Source: Psychromicrobium xiongbiense (GTDB taxonomy: Bacteria; Actinomycetota; Actinomycetes; Actinomycetales; Micrococcaceae). From it: 64,000 nt of DNA. Shown piece by piece: positions 42,326-50,706 of the stretch. The DNA lies in NCBI RefSeq assembly GCF_030271165.1, contig NZ_JASSZH010000034.1, positions 1 to 64,000 of the forward strand, in the 5' to 3' direction. The notes below the pieces were generated by a model. It saw only the letters and a list, made by a program, of their open reading frames with translations. It ran no database searches and had not been told where the DNA came from. The stretch's first letter is position 1, and each line of letters begins with the position of its first letter. Both the position numbers and the translations under genes were made by a program.

Positions 42326-43735
42326 CAGGGCGAGCCATAACTGGACCCGGTCCTCGGTCACCGAGGGGTCGAGTCCGCTGAGTTCTGCGATCTTCTCCAG
42401 GCGGTAGCGGACGGTGTTCCGGTGGACGGACAAGGCCTGCGCGCAGGTGGCCAGTGAGCCATTGAGCTCCAGATAGCTCTCCAGGGTGGGCAGCAGATCG
42501 GAGTGATGCTGCGCATCGAAGCGCACCAGCGGTTCGAGTGTCCGCTCGGCCAGCGCGCTGAGTGTGGCGTCCGCACTGGAGAGGAGCGCCGAGGTCAGCG
42601 AGCCTTCTGACTCGTTCAGTCCAGGCCCCCGGCGGGCCGCCTCCAGGGCTTCCAGATAGCTCCATCGCAGGCCTTGAGGCCCCGCGTGCTGACTGCCCAG
42701 CCCCAGAGATGCCTTCAGCCCGTGGTCCTCCAGCTGACGGGCGATGGCGGCGGCCACTGGATGCGGATCGCCCAGCGATGCCGGGATCAGCACGGCCAGG
42801 CCGGTGTCCGTCGTCGCCGTCCGGCAGCCTGTGCACTCCGCAGGCCAGGCCAGGCCCTGGAGCATTCGGAGCTGTGCCGTGTCCACGGAGCTCAAGGGGC
42901 TCCCGGAGCTCGCCGCATCTGTGGAGTTCAAGGGGGCCACCGAGATCGCCAGCACGCTGAGTTCCGTAGCCTCGAGACGAAGCGTCCACCATCGCTCTGC
43001 GGCGGGCTTCTCGTTCAGCGAATCCTCCACCACCTCCTGAAGGGCCGCCCCGGCAAGTTGACGGGTCGCCCGGCGTTGGTGCGCCTGCTGAAGGCGCGCC
43101 ACGGAGAGTAGTTCCTGGCCGAGGCTCGCAATCTCGGCAGGCTCGCCACTGAGCGTCAGGGCAGCGAGCGTCTGAAGAAATGGCGCCAGATCGGCATCGT
43201 CCGGCTCCTGTGCGGATGGCTCCGGTATCGACTCGACCACTTGGCGGTAGGCCTCCAGCAGCTGCTTCTGGGCTGTGTGCTGGTCTGCCCGAAGCGATTC
43301 ATTCGCGCTGATCGCCAATGCCAGAAAGGGGGTGTGCTCCGGCACCTCGACCACAGCCAAACCCCACCGGCTCGCCTCGGTGAGCAGCGCTTCAGGGATC
43401 CTCTCGTGGTGCAGGCCGATGCCGAAGCCGATTCCCACAGCCCCGGCCTGTTTGGTCTGCCGGACAAAGATGCGCTGAGCTGCCACGGTGCCCAGCCGGG
43501 CGCCGGTGGTCAGGACGAGTTCTGCACCGCGCAGAAAGGGCCGGGGGCGTTCCGCTTCGGTGACAGCGACCGAGGAGATCGGCGTCGTCAACGCATCAAG
43601 CCGGGTGCCCGGACCGGCAGCCCGCGGACCTCCCGCCCGCGGAATGCTGGATGCAGGCGTGGCGACCCCTCCCGGGCCGATCAGGCGCAGCCCCCAGGAG
43701 GCATGGTGGAGCAGTGCGGCCAGTGTCAGAGCCAT
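42239..43735 (-). CDS. PucR/CdaR-type transcriptional regulator
   Basis: A 498-aa regulator. The N-terminal PucR-like sensory domain spans about residues 1-150 (TPISSVAVTEAERPRPFLRGAELVLTTG). The C-terminal HTH_30 is clear: LESYLELNGSLATCAQALSVHRNTVRYRLEKI and then LDPSVTEDRVQLWLAL. The final 25 residues, beyond the usual family end, are encoded opposite the MFS gene and may be dispensable. ATG 43735 is favoured because a TATAGT box lies exactly six bases upstream; ATG 43759 is an alternative. Family members control purine, proline or GABA catabolism; the target is unknown. Confidence 0.85.
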   Translation of the reverse strand: MALTLAALLHHASWGLRLIGPGGVATPASSIPRAGGPRAAGPGTRLDALTTPISSVAVTEAERPRPFLRGAELVLTTGARLGTVAAQRIFVRQTKQAGAVGIGFGIGLHHERIPEALLTEASRWGLAVVEVPEHTPFLALAISANESLRADQHTAQKQLLEAYRQVVESIPEPSAQEPDDADLAPFLQTLAALTLSGEPAEIASLGQELLSVARLQQAHQRRATRQLAGAALQEVVEDSLNEKPAAERWWTLRLEATELSVLAISVAPLNSTDAASSGSPLSSVDTAQLRMLQGLAWPAECTGCRTATTDTGLAVLIPASLGDPHPVAAAIARQLEDHGLKASLGLGSQHAGPQGLRWSYLEALEAARRGPGLNESEGSLTSALLSSADATLSALAERTLEPLVRFDAQHHSDLLPTLESYLELNGSLATCAQALSVHRNTVRYRLEKIAELSGLDPSVTEDRVQLWLALSVRRLDRGGGRNRPVQQRQQDHTEPQNG

Positions 43736-43741
43736 GGGACC

Positions 43742-43747
43742 ACTATA
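43742..43747 (-). promoter_or_regulatory. -10 box of the PucR-type gene
   Basis: TATAGT on the minus strand, exactly six bases before the ATG at 43735, consistent with a leaderless transcript. No -35 box at ordinary spacing was found. Confidence 0.45.
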
Positions 43748-43834
43748 CGAAGGCAGCATGGATCAATGCCCAGTGGGCGAGGCGTAGATGGTGCATCTGC
43801 CCATTGATGCCGCAGCTCGGTCATCGATCGGCCA

Positions 43835-43863
43835 TTGGCCCCGGGCAGCGGCCAGAGTAGGGT
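43835..43863 (+). promoter_or_regulatory. Promoter of the universal stress protein gene
   Basis: TTGGCC (43835-43840), 17-bp spacer, TAGGGT (43858-43863), then six bases to the ATG at 43870. This is a good housekeeping-type promoter with a leaderless start. Confidence 0.55.
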
Positions 43864-43869
43864 CTTCTC

Positions 43870-44742
43870 ATGCGCTACGTCGTGGGGTACGCCCCTAAGA
43901 ACTCAGCCCAGGATGCGATGGCCCTGGCGGCCGCGATCGCCGGGACCCAAGGTGCCAGCCTCGACATTGTCTATGTGACGGACGACGATGTTCCCTATGT
44001 GGCACTGAATCCGCAGGGAAATCGCGTCAGCGCCTCCGAGCAGGAGGTGCTGACCGCCGAACGCGTGGCACTGGACGCGGTCCCCGCGGGGATCGACGCG
44101 CGATTCCACGTCCGTGAAAGCGAGTCGGTGGCCCAGGGGCTGATCGAGGCTGCCGCGGAGTTCGATGCGGGGTTGATGGTGGTGGGCGCCACCCGAGCGG
44201 GGCTGCTGGGCCGGTTCGCGCTCGGTCCGGTGGCAGATGCTTTGCTCCACGCCTCTCCGTTGCCGGTGGCTCTGGCCCCGGCAAGCTATCGCGGGTCAGC
44301 AATTTCCCGCCTGACGTCCTTCGTCGGCACTCGGGAAGGTGCCCAGGCCGCCATCGATGTCGCCATCCGGGCCGCGGGCAGGCGCGGCCTGCCGTTGCGC
44401 TTCGTCTCGCTCGTCGAGCTTGATCAGCTGACCCAGCAGGACTTCGACCTGGACAGTCCGCTCAGCCCCGCCCGCCAGCATGTCAACAGCGTGCTGGCCG
44501 GTGCTGCAGCGCGCCTACCCGCGGGCGAGGCCACCGCAACCATTGCGCATGGCCAGAGCATTGAGGAAGCCATTGAGTCGATCGGCTGGGAGCCGGGTGA
44601 GTTGGCGCTGATCGGCTCCTCCCGGCTCGCGCAGAAGAACCGGCTCTTCCTGGGCAATACCGCTCACAAGGTACTCCGGGCGTTGCCGGTGCCGCTCGTC
44701 GTTGTGCCCCGGGATTTCGATCAGCCCGATGTCCTCGACTGA
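43870..44742 (+). CDS. Universal stress protein, two Usp domains
   Basis: A 290-aa tandem Usp protein. The first domain (1-140) has VVGYAPKNSAQDAMALAAAIA and ends LMVVGATRAGLLGRFALGPVADALLHASPLPVALAP. The second (about 150-285) ends ELALIGSSRLAQKNRLFLGNTAHKVLRALPVPLVVVP; both keep most of the G-x2-G-x9-G(S/T) nucleotide-binding pattern in diverged form. Cytoplasmic. Its stop lies one base from the convergent rarD stop. Role in stress tolerance is from the family. Confidence 0.9.
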   Translation: MRYVVGYAPKNSAQDAMALAAAIAGTQGASLDIVYVTDDDVPYVALNPQGNRVSASEQEVLTAERVALDAVPAGIDARFHVRESESVAQGLIEAAAEFDAGLMVVGATRAGLLGRFALGPVADALLHASPLPVALAPASYRGSAISRLTSFVGTREGAQAAIDVAIRAAGRRGLPLRFVSLVELDQLTQQDFDLDSPLSPARQHVNSVLAGAAARLPAGEATATIAHGQSIEEAIESIGWEPGELALIGSSRLAQKNRLFLGNTAHKVLRALPVPLVVVPRDFDQPDVLD

Positions 44743-44743
44743 A

Positions 44744-45859
44744 TCAGCGTCCCTGACGCAACCGTGAGCTCCGCTGTCGCTGGATGAGCATGTCTGCCGT
44801 GAGCAGGATCAGAGCGAGCCAGACGATGCAGAAACCGACCCAGCGCTCCACTCCCATCTGCTCGTGCAGGAACAGGACGGCGATCAGGAACTGCAGCACC
44901 GGCGCGAAGTACTGCAACAGACCGATGGTCGTCATCGGCAGCCGGCGTGCGGAGGCCGCGAAGAACAGCAGGGGGACCGCAGTGATCACGCCCGATGCCG
45001 CCATCCACCAGAAATGTCCCGCACCCTGCGAGGTGAGAGTGGCGGTTCCGGAGACACTCAGGATCACCATGCCGACCAGGGCGAACGGCGTCAGCACGGC
45101 CGTCTCGACACTGAGCGAGGTCGCGGCGCTGACCTGTTGCCCCACCCGATTCTTGACGAAACCGTAGACCCCGAAGGTCAGCGCCAGCATCAGCGCTATC
45201 CACGGAAGCTGCCCATAGGCGATGGTCAACTCGATCACGGCAATGAAGCCGATGCCCATCGCCGCCCACTGCAGGGGGCGCAGTTTCTCCTTGAGAATCA
45301 GGACGCCCAGCAGGACGGAGACGAGAGGGTTGATGAAGTAACCCAGGGCCGTTTCGATCGCGTGCCCGGTCGTGATGCCGTAGGTGAAGATCAGCCAGTT
45401 CACCGCGATCAGGGCGGCCGCGATGGCCAGAGTTCCCAGGATCCTGGGTGTGCGAACGGCGGCGATGACGTCCGGCCAGCCGCGCGTCACGGTCAGAATC
45501 AGGGCACAGAAGATGAGCGAGAACACCACCCTGCTGGCGACGATCTCGACCGCGCTCGCCGGGATGAGTAACAGGAAATACAGCGGCAGCAGGCCCCACA
45601 AGCTGTACGCGGTGATGCCGTAGACGACGCCGAGGCTGCGTTTTTCTGAGCTGCGTTTTTCTGAAGGGGACGCTGCTGGGGTGGCGGTGATCGAAGGGGC
45701 GGTGGTGGCGGGCGGCAACTCAGTCTCGGAGGGGGGCACAGTGCCATAACAGCAGGCCGCAGGACGAAATTCCAGTCGGGCCCGTGGTCCCGCGGTAGCG
45801 GCCACTCCGCCAGTCTCTGGGGCAACGGGCTGCGGGCCGTTTGTCCACCGAATCGTCAT
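44744..45859 (-). CDS. rarD: RarD-type EamA transporter
   Basis: Drug/metabolite transporter superfamily membrane protein of 371 aa as drawn. The conserved part starts at KRSLGVVYGITAYSLWGLLPLYF, and has ten hydrophobic segments with VEIVASRVVFSLI, TALGYFINPLVSVLLGVLILKEKL and LLQYFAPVLQFLIAVLFLHEQM, as in RarD. The N-terminal 70 residues are low-complexity (Pro, Ala, Thr, Ser and a SSEKRSSEKRS repeat) and the start is uncertain: ATG 45859 is used, but GTG 45739 would give a more normal 331 aa. Substrate unknown. Divergent from the esterase gene. Confidence 0.85.
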   Translation of the reverse strand: MTIRWTNGPQPVAPETGGVAATAGPRARLEFRPAACCYGTVPPSETELPPATTAPSITATPAASPSEKRSSEKRSLGVVYGITAYSLWGLLPLYFLLLIPASAVEIVASRVVFSLIFCALILTVTRGWPDVIAAVRTPRILGTLAIAAALIAVNWLIFTYGITTGHAIETALGYFINPLVSVLLGVLILKEKLRPLQWAAMGIGFIAVIELTIAYGQLPWIALMLALTFGVYGFVKNRVGQQVSAATSLSVETAVLTPFALVGMVILSVSGTATLTSQGAGHFWWMAASGVITAVPLLFFAASARRLPMTTIGLLQYFAPVLQFLIAVLFLHEQMGVERWVGFCIVWLALILLTADMLIQRQRSSRLRQGR

Positions 45860-45868
45860 CGTGCCGCA

Positions 45869-45874
45869 TAGACT
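45869..45874 (+). promoter_or_regulatory. -10 box of the beta-lactamase-like gene
   Basis: TAGACT exactly six bases before the ATG at 45881, again fitting a leaderless transcript. The -35 region is not obvious and overlaps the 5' end of the divergent rarD frame. Confidence 0.45.
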
Positions 45875-45880
45875 GCGACT

Positions 45881-47056
45881 ATGACTCAAGGATTCGTGGC
45901 TGATGGATATCAGCCCCTCGCCGATGCATTTGATTCACTCTTCACCGACGGCCTGGATGACGGCGCCTCGCTGACGGTCTACCGACACGGAAAACTGGCG
46001 GTGGACCTGTGGGGTGGAACCGACCCGCACGATGGAACGCCGTGGGAGAAGGACAGCGCCACCGTCGGCTTCTCCACCACCAAAGCTGCAGCCACCATTC
46101 TGGCGCTCCGCCTGGTGGAACGCGGGCTGCTGGACCTGGATGCTTCGGTGGCCGACTACTGGCCGGAATTCGCCGCAGCCGGGAAAGAATCCATCACGGT
46201 GCGCCAGGTACTCCAGCACCGTGGCGCGCTGCCGTATCTGGAGGGAGTGGCGGAAGACTTCTACACGCCCGGAAAGGCTGAGGCGATCATCGCTACTCAG
46301 ACTCCCGCCTACCCGGTCAATTCCGCCTTTGTCTATCACGCCGTCACCTTTGGCACCCTGGTCGGGGAGCTGATTCGGCGGGTCACCGGCCAGTCCGTCA
46401 GTGAGGTGATGCAGCAGGAGATCTCCCAGCCTCTGGGCATCGATTTCTGGATCGGTCTGCCCGAGTCCGCGCAGCGCCAGTTCCGCCGGATCACCTATGG
46501 AACGGTCGATCTTCCGGTGGCACCCCCCGCGGAGGTGATGGCTCAACTTCCACCGGCCACGGCGGCGGAGATCAGGACCGGACTTCAACTGCTGAGCATG
46601 TTCCACGAGGACAGCCGGGAGGCTGCACCCAATACTCTGCCCTTCCTGCAGGCACAGATGGCCGGAGCGAACGGAGTCAATAACGGACGCGCCCTGGCCA
46701 CGATGTACGCGGCCCTGCTGGGCGAGGTGAACGGCGTCCGGCTGCTCTCGGCGGACACCGTGGCGATGGCCAGCAGACTCGGCACTGCCGACATCGAACG
46801 CCCGCCGCTGGCCGATGGCACGCCTCAGGACCGGCCACGCTGGGGTGTGGGTTTCCACCTCGATGACGCCGGAACGCCGATGCTCGGCGAAGGCTCCTTC
46901 GGTCATGCCGGAATGGGCGGGCGGCTGGGGTTCGCGCATGCGGCGAGCGGGGTGGCCTTCGGCTATGTGGGTCAGCGAATGCAGCTGGATGACAGCCTTC
47001 CACAGGATCTGCGACTGGTCCGGCTGATGAAGGGCCTGACGGAGTCGCTGGGCTGA
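45881..47056 (+). CDS. Serine hydrolase, class C beta-lactamase/EstB family
   Basis: A 391-aa cytoplasmic-looking protein of the beta-lactamase-like fold. The catalytic S-x-x-K is in GFSTTKAAATILALR (Ser about residue 67), and the Y-x-x motif is FVYHAVTFGTLVGELI. The third-motif region is SFGHAGMGGRLGF in place of KTG. This is the EstB/LACTB-like carboxylesterase and peptidase branch rather than true antibiotic-degrading beta-lactamase. No signal peptide is seen. A strong hairpin follows. Confidence 0.88.
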   Translation: MTQGFVADGYQPLADAFDSLFTDGLDDGASLTVYRHGKLAVDLWGGTDPHDGTPWEKDSATVGFSTTKAAATILALRLVERGLLDLDASVADYWPEFAAAGKESITVRQVLQHRGALPYLEGVAEDFYTPGKAEAIIATQTPAYPVNSAFVYHAVTFGTLVGELIRRVTGQSVSEVMQQEISQPLGIDFWIGLPESAQRQFRRITYGTVDLPVAPPAEVMAQLPPATAAEIRTGLQLLSMFHEDSREAAPNTLPFLQAQMAGANGVNNGRALATMYAALLGEVNGVRLLSADTVAMASRLGTADIERPPLADGTPQDRPRWGVGFHLDDAGTPMLGEGSFGHAGMGGRLGFAHAASGVAFGYVGQRMQLDDSLPQDLRLVRLMKGLTESLG

Positions 47057-47074
47057 TTCGTCGGTTGCTGCCCA

Positions 47075-47119
47075 TGACGTAGGGCTGGATCACCCTGTTG
47101 GTGATCCAGCCCTACGTCA
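47075..47119. terminator. Strong hairpin between esterase and vapC
   Basis: A perfect 20-bp inverted repeat (arms 47075-47094 and 47100-47119, starting TGACGTAGGGCTGG) with five-base loop CTGTT, followed by CTCTTTT on the plus strand. The right arm includes the vapC stop codon. A bidirectional terminator for the convergent esterase and vapBC genes. Confidence 0.8.
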
Positions 47120-47533
47120 CTCTTTTGGGTAGATGGGCTGTAGAGAGAGTCCGTTGATTCCCTGGAAATCAGCTGGGTTGAGCGTGCAGAGAGGAAGGTT
47201 GTTGGCGATTGCGGTAGCCGCGATCAGCGCGTCATAGGCGCGCGCTTTAGGCTTTCGCCCGTGCTGGCGAAACGATGCGGCAACCTGACCGAAGGCTCGC
47301 GCGCAAGCCGGGTCGAACGGGATCGGGTCAAAGTCTGCTTCCGCTTGCTGAAGATGAGCCTGACGTGCTGCCCGCTCACCGTCGGTGGAGGCGACCAGTG
47401 GGCCGACAGAGAGTTCAGCGAGGGTCACGGCGCTGATCAGACACTCTCCCGGCAGGATGGACTCATCAAGATCTCTGAGCTCAATAACGGTCCCGGTGTC
47501 CAGAAGGCCGCGTTCCGGAGGGTGAGAGATCAC
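47117..47533 (-). CDS. vapC: VapC-type PIN-domain ribonuclease toxin
   Basis: A 138-aa PIN-domain toxin expected to cut RNA. Conserved acidic residues are in LLDTGTVIELRDLD (first Asp), VTLAELSVGPL (Glu), KARAYDALIAATAIAN (Asp) and CTLNPADFQGI (last Asp). It overlaps the antitoxin stop by four bases (ATGA), the standard antitoxin-first operon. The stop codon lies inside the terminator hairpin. Activity is neutralised by the VapB-type partner. Confidence 0.9.
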   Translation of the reverse strand: MISHPPERGLLDTGTVIELRDLDESILPGECLISAVTLAELSVGPLVASTDGERAARQAHLQQAEADFDPIPFDPACARAFGQVAASFRQHGRKPKARAYDALIAATAIANNLPLCTLNPADFQGINGLSLQPIYPKE

Positions 47534-47766
47534 AGATCTGCATCCAGAATCTTGTCCAGGTCGGCCCGGAGAGCTTTCACATCGACTCGCGGCAGATGAC
47601 GACGGCTCAGAATCAGCTGTTCTGTCCGGCGGCTGCGCCGTCGCAAAGGCTGTAGCTCAGCCATCTCAAGCCCGTCACGGGTGACAATCAACGATTCTCC
47701 GTGGGCAACCCTTTGGAGAATTTCGCCTCCATGATTTCTCAGCTCACGTACCGATACGGTTCCCAT
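47530..47766 (-). CDS. vapB: VapB-type (Phd/YefM) antitoxin
   Basis: A 78-aa antitoxin. The N-terminal half is a Phd/YefM DNA-binding fold: MGTVSVRELRNHGGEILQRVAHGESLIVTRDGLEMAELQP. The basic middle and C-terminal region (about residues 42-78) would wrap the VapC toxin. The ATG lies within the left arm of a perfect 44-bp palindrome, almost certainly its own operator. No ribosome site precedes the start, which fits a leaderless message. Confidence 0.9.
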   Translation of the reverse strand: MGTVSVRELRNHGGEILQRVAHGESLIVTRDGLEMAELQPLRRRSRRTEQLILSRRHLPRVDVKALRADLDKILDADL

Positions 47767-47805
47767 AGTCTGGGTGTATCACCGGTGATACACCCAGACT
47801 ATGGG
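47762..47805. promoter_or_regulatory. Perfect 44-bp palindrome at the vapB start
   Basis: Two exactly complementary 22-base arms with no loop (inner part GTGTATCACCGGTGATACAC). It covers the vapB start codon and lies between the katA stop (47832) and vapB, both on the minus strand. It may serve as VapBC operator and as the katA terminator. Confidence 0.7.
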
Positions 47806-47831
47806 AACCCCCTACATCAGGCGGTTCCTGC

Positions 47832-49319
47832 TCAGACCTGGCTTTCACCGCTCAGATCGGTCCGGCCGACGCCGAGGTTGGCCGCCAGGCTTTCGCCGAG
47901 TTCTGTGTCCACCTGGGTCCAGTAGGCGATAGCGCGGTCCCGGATCGCGGGATCCTGCACACCGCCCACCGCTCCGGTGATCGTCGCCAGGAAGCGCTCG
48001 CGGGCGGCATCGTCGAATACCTCGCGGTACAACGTGCCGGCCTGACCGAAGTCGCTGTCCTCGGCGTGCAGACGTCCAGCGGAGAGGGTCAGCTCGCCAT
48101 CGTTCTCCCAGCCACCGGGCTGGAAGAGGGACTCATCAGCGGCAGGGCCGCCCTTGGAGTTCGGTGCGTAGTTGGGAACCGTCGGCGCATTGAAGTGGTA
48201 GCGCGCTGCACCGTTCTGCGAGTAATTGTGCACCTGGGCCTTCGGTGCGTTCACCGGCAGCTGCGCATGGTTGGTGCCCACCCGGTAGCGGTGCGCATCC
48301 GCGTAGGAGAAGATGCGGGCCTGCAGCATTTTGTCCGGGGAGGCGGCGATGCCGGGCACAAAATTGCTCGGTGCGAAAGCGGCCTGCTCGATCTGGGCGA
48401 AGTAGTTCTCCGGATTCCGGTTCAGCGTCATGGTGCCGACCGGGATCCGCGGGTAGTCAGCAAACGGCCAGACCTTGGTCAGATCGAAGGGATTGAAGCG
48501 GTAGGTCTTGGCGTCCTCGTAGGGCATCACCTGGACCGACAGGTCCCACTTCGGGAAGCTGCCTTCCTCAATCGCCTCGTAGAGATCGCGAATATGGTGG
48601 TCCGCGTCCGAGCCGGCCAGCTGCTCCGCTTCCTCGCCGGTCAGCCCCTCCACACCCTGCTGCGAGGTGAAGTGGTACTTGACCCAGAAACGCTCACCCG
48701 CAGCGTTGATCCATTGGTAGGTGTGCGAACCATAACCCTGCATGAAGCGCCAGGATCGGGGAAGGCCACGATCGCCCATCAGCCAGGTGACCTGGTGCGC
48801 TGATTCGGGGGAGAGTGTCCAGAAATCCCACTGCATATCTGCATCGCGCAGGTTGGAGCCCGGGAGGCGCTTCTGCGAGTGAATGAAATCGGGGAACTTG
48901 ATCCCATCCCGGATGAAGAACACCGGGGTGTTGTTGCCCACCAGGTCGTAATTGCCTTCGGTGGTGTAGAACTTGAGGGCGAATCCGCGCGGATCGCGCC
49001 AGGTGTCCGGGGAGCCCTGCTCACCTGCCACCGAGGAGAAGCGGATCAGCAGGTCGGTGCTGACGCCCGGCTGGAACAGTGCCGCTTTGGTGTACTGCGA
49101 GACGTCCGAGGTGGTTTCAAAGGTGCCGAAAGCCCCACCGCCCTTGGCATGCACCACGCGCTCCGGCACCCGCTCACGGTTGAACTGGGCCAGCTTCTCC
49201 ACCAGATAGTGATCGGTGAGGATGATGGCGCCATCGGGGCCAACGCTGGGCGAATGCGCATCGGATACAACGGGAGCACCGGATTGGCTGGTGGTCTGGG
49301 GGACGGATTCCGCGGACAT
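47832..49319 (-). CDS. katA: Monofunctional heme catalase
   Basis: A 495-aa small-subunit catalase decomposing hydrogen peroxide. The distal His is in [12 protein letters not shown] (about residue 60), the distal Asn in [17 protein letters not shown] (about residue 133), and the proximal heme-ligand Tyr in [17 protein letters not shown] (about residue 342). No signal peptide. GGAGAAA precedes the ATG. It is 48 bp downstream of a Fur/PerR-type regulator gene on the same strand, a common peroxide-responsive pair. Confidence 0.96.
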   Translation of the reverse strand: MSAESVPQTTSQSGAPVVSDAHSPSVGPDGAIILTDHYLVEKLAQFNRERVPERVVHAKGGGAFGTFETTSDVSQYTKAALFQPGVSTDLLIRFSSVAGEQGSPDTWRDPRGFALKFYTTEGNYDLVGNNTPVFFIRDGIKFPDFIHSQKRLPGSNLRDADMQWDFWTLSPESAHQVTWLMGDRGLPRSWRFMQGYGSHTYQWINAAGERFWVKYHFTSQQGVEGLTGEEAEQLAGSDADHHIRDLYEAIEEGSFPKWDLSVQVMPYEDAKTYRFNPFDLTKVWPFADYPRIPVGTMTLNRNPENYFAQIEQAAFAPSNFVPGIAASPDKMLQARIFSYADAHRYRVGTNHAQLPVNAPKAQVHNYSQNGAARYHFNAPTVPNYAPNSKGGPAADESLFQPGGWENDGELTLSAGRLHAEDSDFGQAGTLYREVFDDAARERFLATITGAVGGVQDPAIRDRAIAYWTQVDTELGESLAANLGVGRTDLSGESQV

Positions 49320-49367
49320 AGTTTCTCCTTCGAGGGTTTTTCTCTGGATGGACTGGGAAGGGTAGGT

Positions 49368-49847
49368 TCAGGGGATTGGCCGTGAGGCTGGGTCGCTGAT
49401 CAGGGTGCCCTGACTGTTCAGACAGTTCTGACAGAGGCCGAAAAAGGTGACATCCGCCCGGCGGACGGTGATGGACGTCGACGACGGCTCCAGACAGGGT
49501 GCCTCACCGACCACGCACTCGACGTCTTCCACTAGGCCGCAGCGCTCGCAGATCGCGTGATGGTGGTTATCGCCCACACGGGTCTCATAGCGTGCCGGGC
49601 CGGAATCAGGCTCGATTTTGCGCAGTAGGTCGAGCTCGGTCAGGTCGCCAAGAATGGTGTAGACACTTTGCAAGGTCAGGTCGGGCAGCTGCGTTCTGGC
49701 GTGAAACCAGATGCTTTCCGCCCCTTGGTGAGGTTGCTCGTGGGCTGCTTCCAACACCACCAGGCGCTGCCGGGTGACCCGGCGTCCGCGAGCACGCAAC
49801 TCCTCACCCCAGGCGAGGGTGGAGTGATCCGGCTGCACGGTGCTCAT
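49368..49847 (-). CDS. furA: Fur/PerR-family regulator
   Basis: A 159-aa metal-dependent repressor. The winged helix is GRRVTRQRLVVLEAAHEQ followed by LPDLTLQSVYTILGDLTE. The regulatory metal site includes HHHAICERCGLVEDVE, and a C-terminal CQNC plus the earlier CERC supply the structural-zinc cysteines. ATG 49847 is used, as upstream in-frame codons cross the operator. As in mycobacterial FurA-KatG, it lies directly upstream of catalase and probably represses both genes, derepressing under peroxide. Confidence 0.9.
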   Translation of the reverse strand: MSTVQPDHSTLAWGEELRARGRRVTRQRLVVLEAAHEQPHQGAESIWFHARTQLPDLTLQSVYTILGDLTELDLLRKIEPDSGPARYETRVGDNHHHAICERCGLVEDVECVVGEAPCLEPSSTSITVRRADVTFFGLCQNCLNSQGTLISDPASRPIP

Positions 49848-49862
49848 GGACTCAGTCAACCA

Positions 49863-49887
49863 CTTATTCTGAGTAATTCGCAATAAG
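49863..49887. promoter_or_regulatory. Candidate Fur operator before furA-katA
   Basis: A 25-bp AT-rich imperfect palindrome with matching ends CTTATT and AATAAG, 16 bases upstream of the furA start. Its AT content, symmetry and position are typical of Fur-family sites, supporting autoregulation. Confidence 0.55.
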
Positions 49888-50004
49888 GTAAGGCTGGCTT
49901 TGCCCAGACACGGCATCATCGCCGCTTTCTATCGATTTCTGTCGAGTAAGCCTTGATAGCCCCTGAGGCGATGAGGAGGGCCGCCGGGCTGAGAGAATGG
50001 ACCC

Positions 50005-50706
50005 ATGCGACTGATCCTGATCCGACATGGCCAGACGGAATCCAATGTGGGACGTCTGCTGGACACCGCACTGCCCGGCCCCGGCCTGACCGATCTGGGC
50101 CAACGTCAGGCGCAGGCGCTGGTAGAGGCCTTCCGGGACGTGCCGATCGACGCTCTGGCGGCATCGTCTGCGCTTCGAACCCAACAGACGGCCGCCCCGC
50201 TTGCTGCGGCCCGCGGACTGGACCTCCGTTTGTTCCCCGGTGCACGTGAGATTGCTGCGGGTGAACTGGAGATGCAGGGCGGGCAGGCGAACATTTCGGC
50301 CTATCTCGGCACGGTGTATTCCTGGTTGCAAGGGCATCGGGACCGCCGGATGCCGGGTGCGGACAGCGGGCATGAGGTGCTGGACCGGTTCGATGCCGCC
50401 GTCGAGCAGCTCTGCGCCAGCGGCGATCTGGAGCCCTCCGCCACCGTAGTGCTGGTCAGCCACGGGGCCATGATTCGCTACTGGGCCGCCAGCCGAGTCG
50501 AGGGCATGGACCCGGAGCACCCGGAGCGTTATGAACTCAGCAATACCGGTGTGGTGGTTCTGGAGAGTATCCCGGGCGAACCTGGAACCGACGCCGACCA
50601 CAAGTCCTGGCGGCTCGTCCGCTGGATCAGTGGGCCTGCAGGTGGTCCAGAACTCGCCGATCGTGCACATGACGGACCGGCCGATGATGCTTTCAGCCAT
50701 GCCTAA
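50005..50706 (+). CDS. Histidine phosphatase (phosphoglycerate mutase-like)
   Basis: A 233-aa cytoplasmic histidine phosphatase. The RHG motif with the phospho-His is LILIRHGQTESNVG at residues 3-16; the second catalytic His is in VVLVSHGAMIRYW (about residue 152), and SSALRTQQTAAP and GAREIAAGELEMQ supply the Arg and Glu. Substrate unknown; family members act on small phosphates. GAGAAT lies six bases before the ATG (leaderless-type layout). It overlaps the start of the histidine kinase gene by eight bases. Confidence 0.9.
   Translation: MRLILIRHGQTESNVGRLLDTALPGPGLTDLGQRQAQALVEAFRDVPIDALAASSALRTQQTAAPLAAARGLDLRLFPGAREIAAGELEMQGGQANISAYLGTVYSWLQGHRDRRMPGADSGHEVLDRFDAAVEQLCASGDLEPSATVVLVSHGAMIRYWAASRVEGMDPEHPERYELSNTGVVVLESIPGEPGTDADHKSWRLVRWISGPAGGPELADRAHDGPADDAFSHA

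Noticed and set aside
45881..47056. Antibiotic-resistance beta-lactamase
   Set aside because: No signal peptide and no KTG motif; the sequence fits EstB-type esterases or peptidases.
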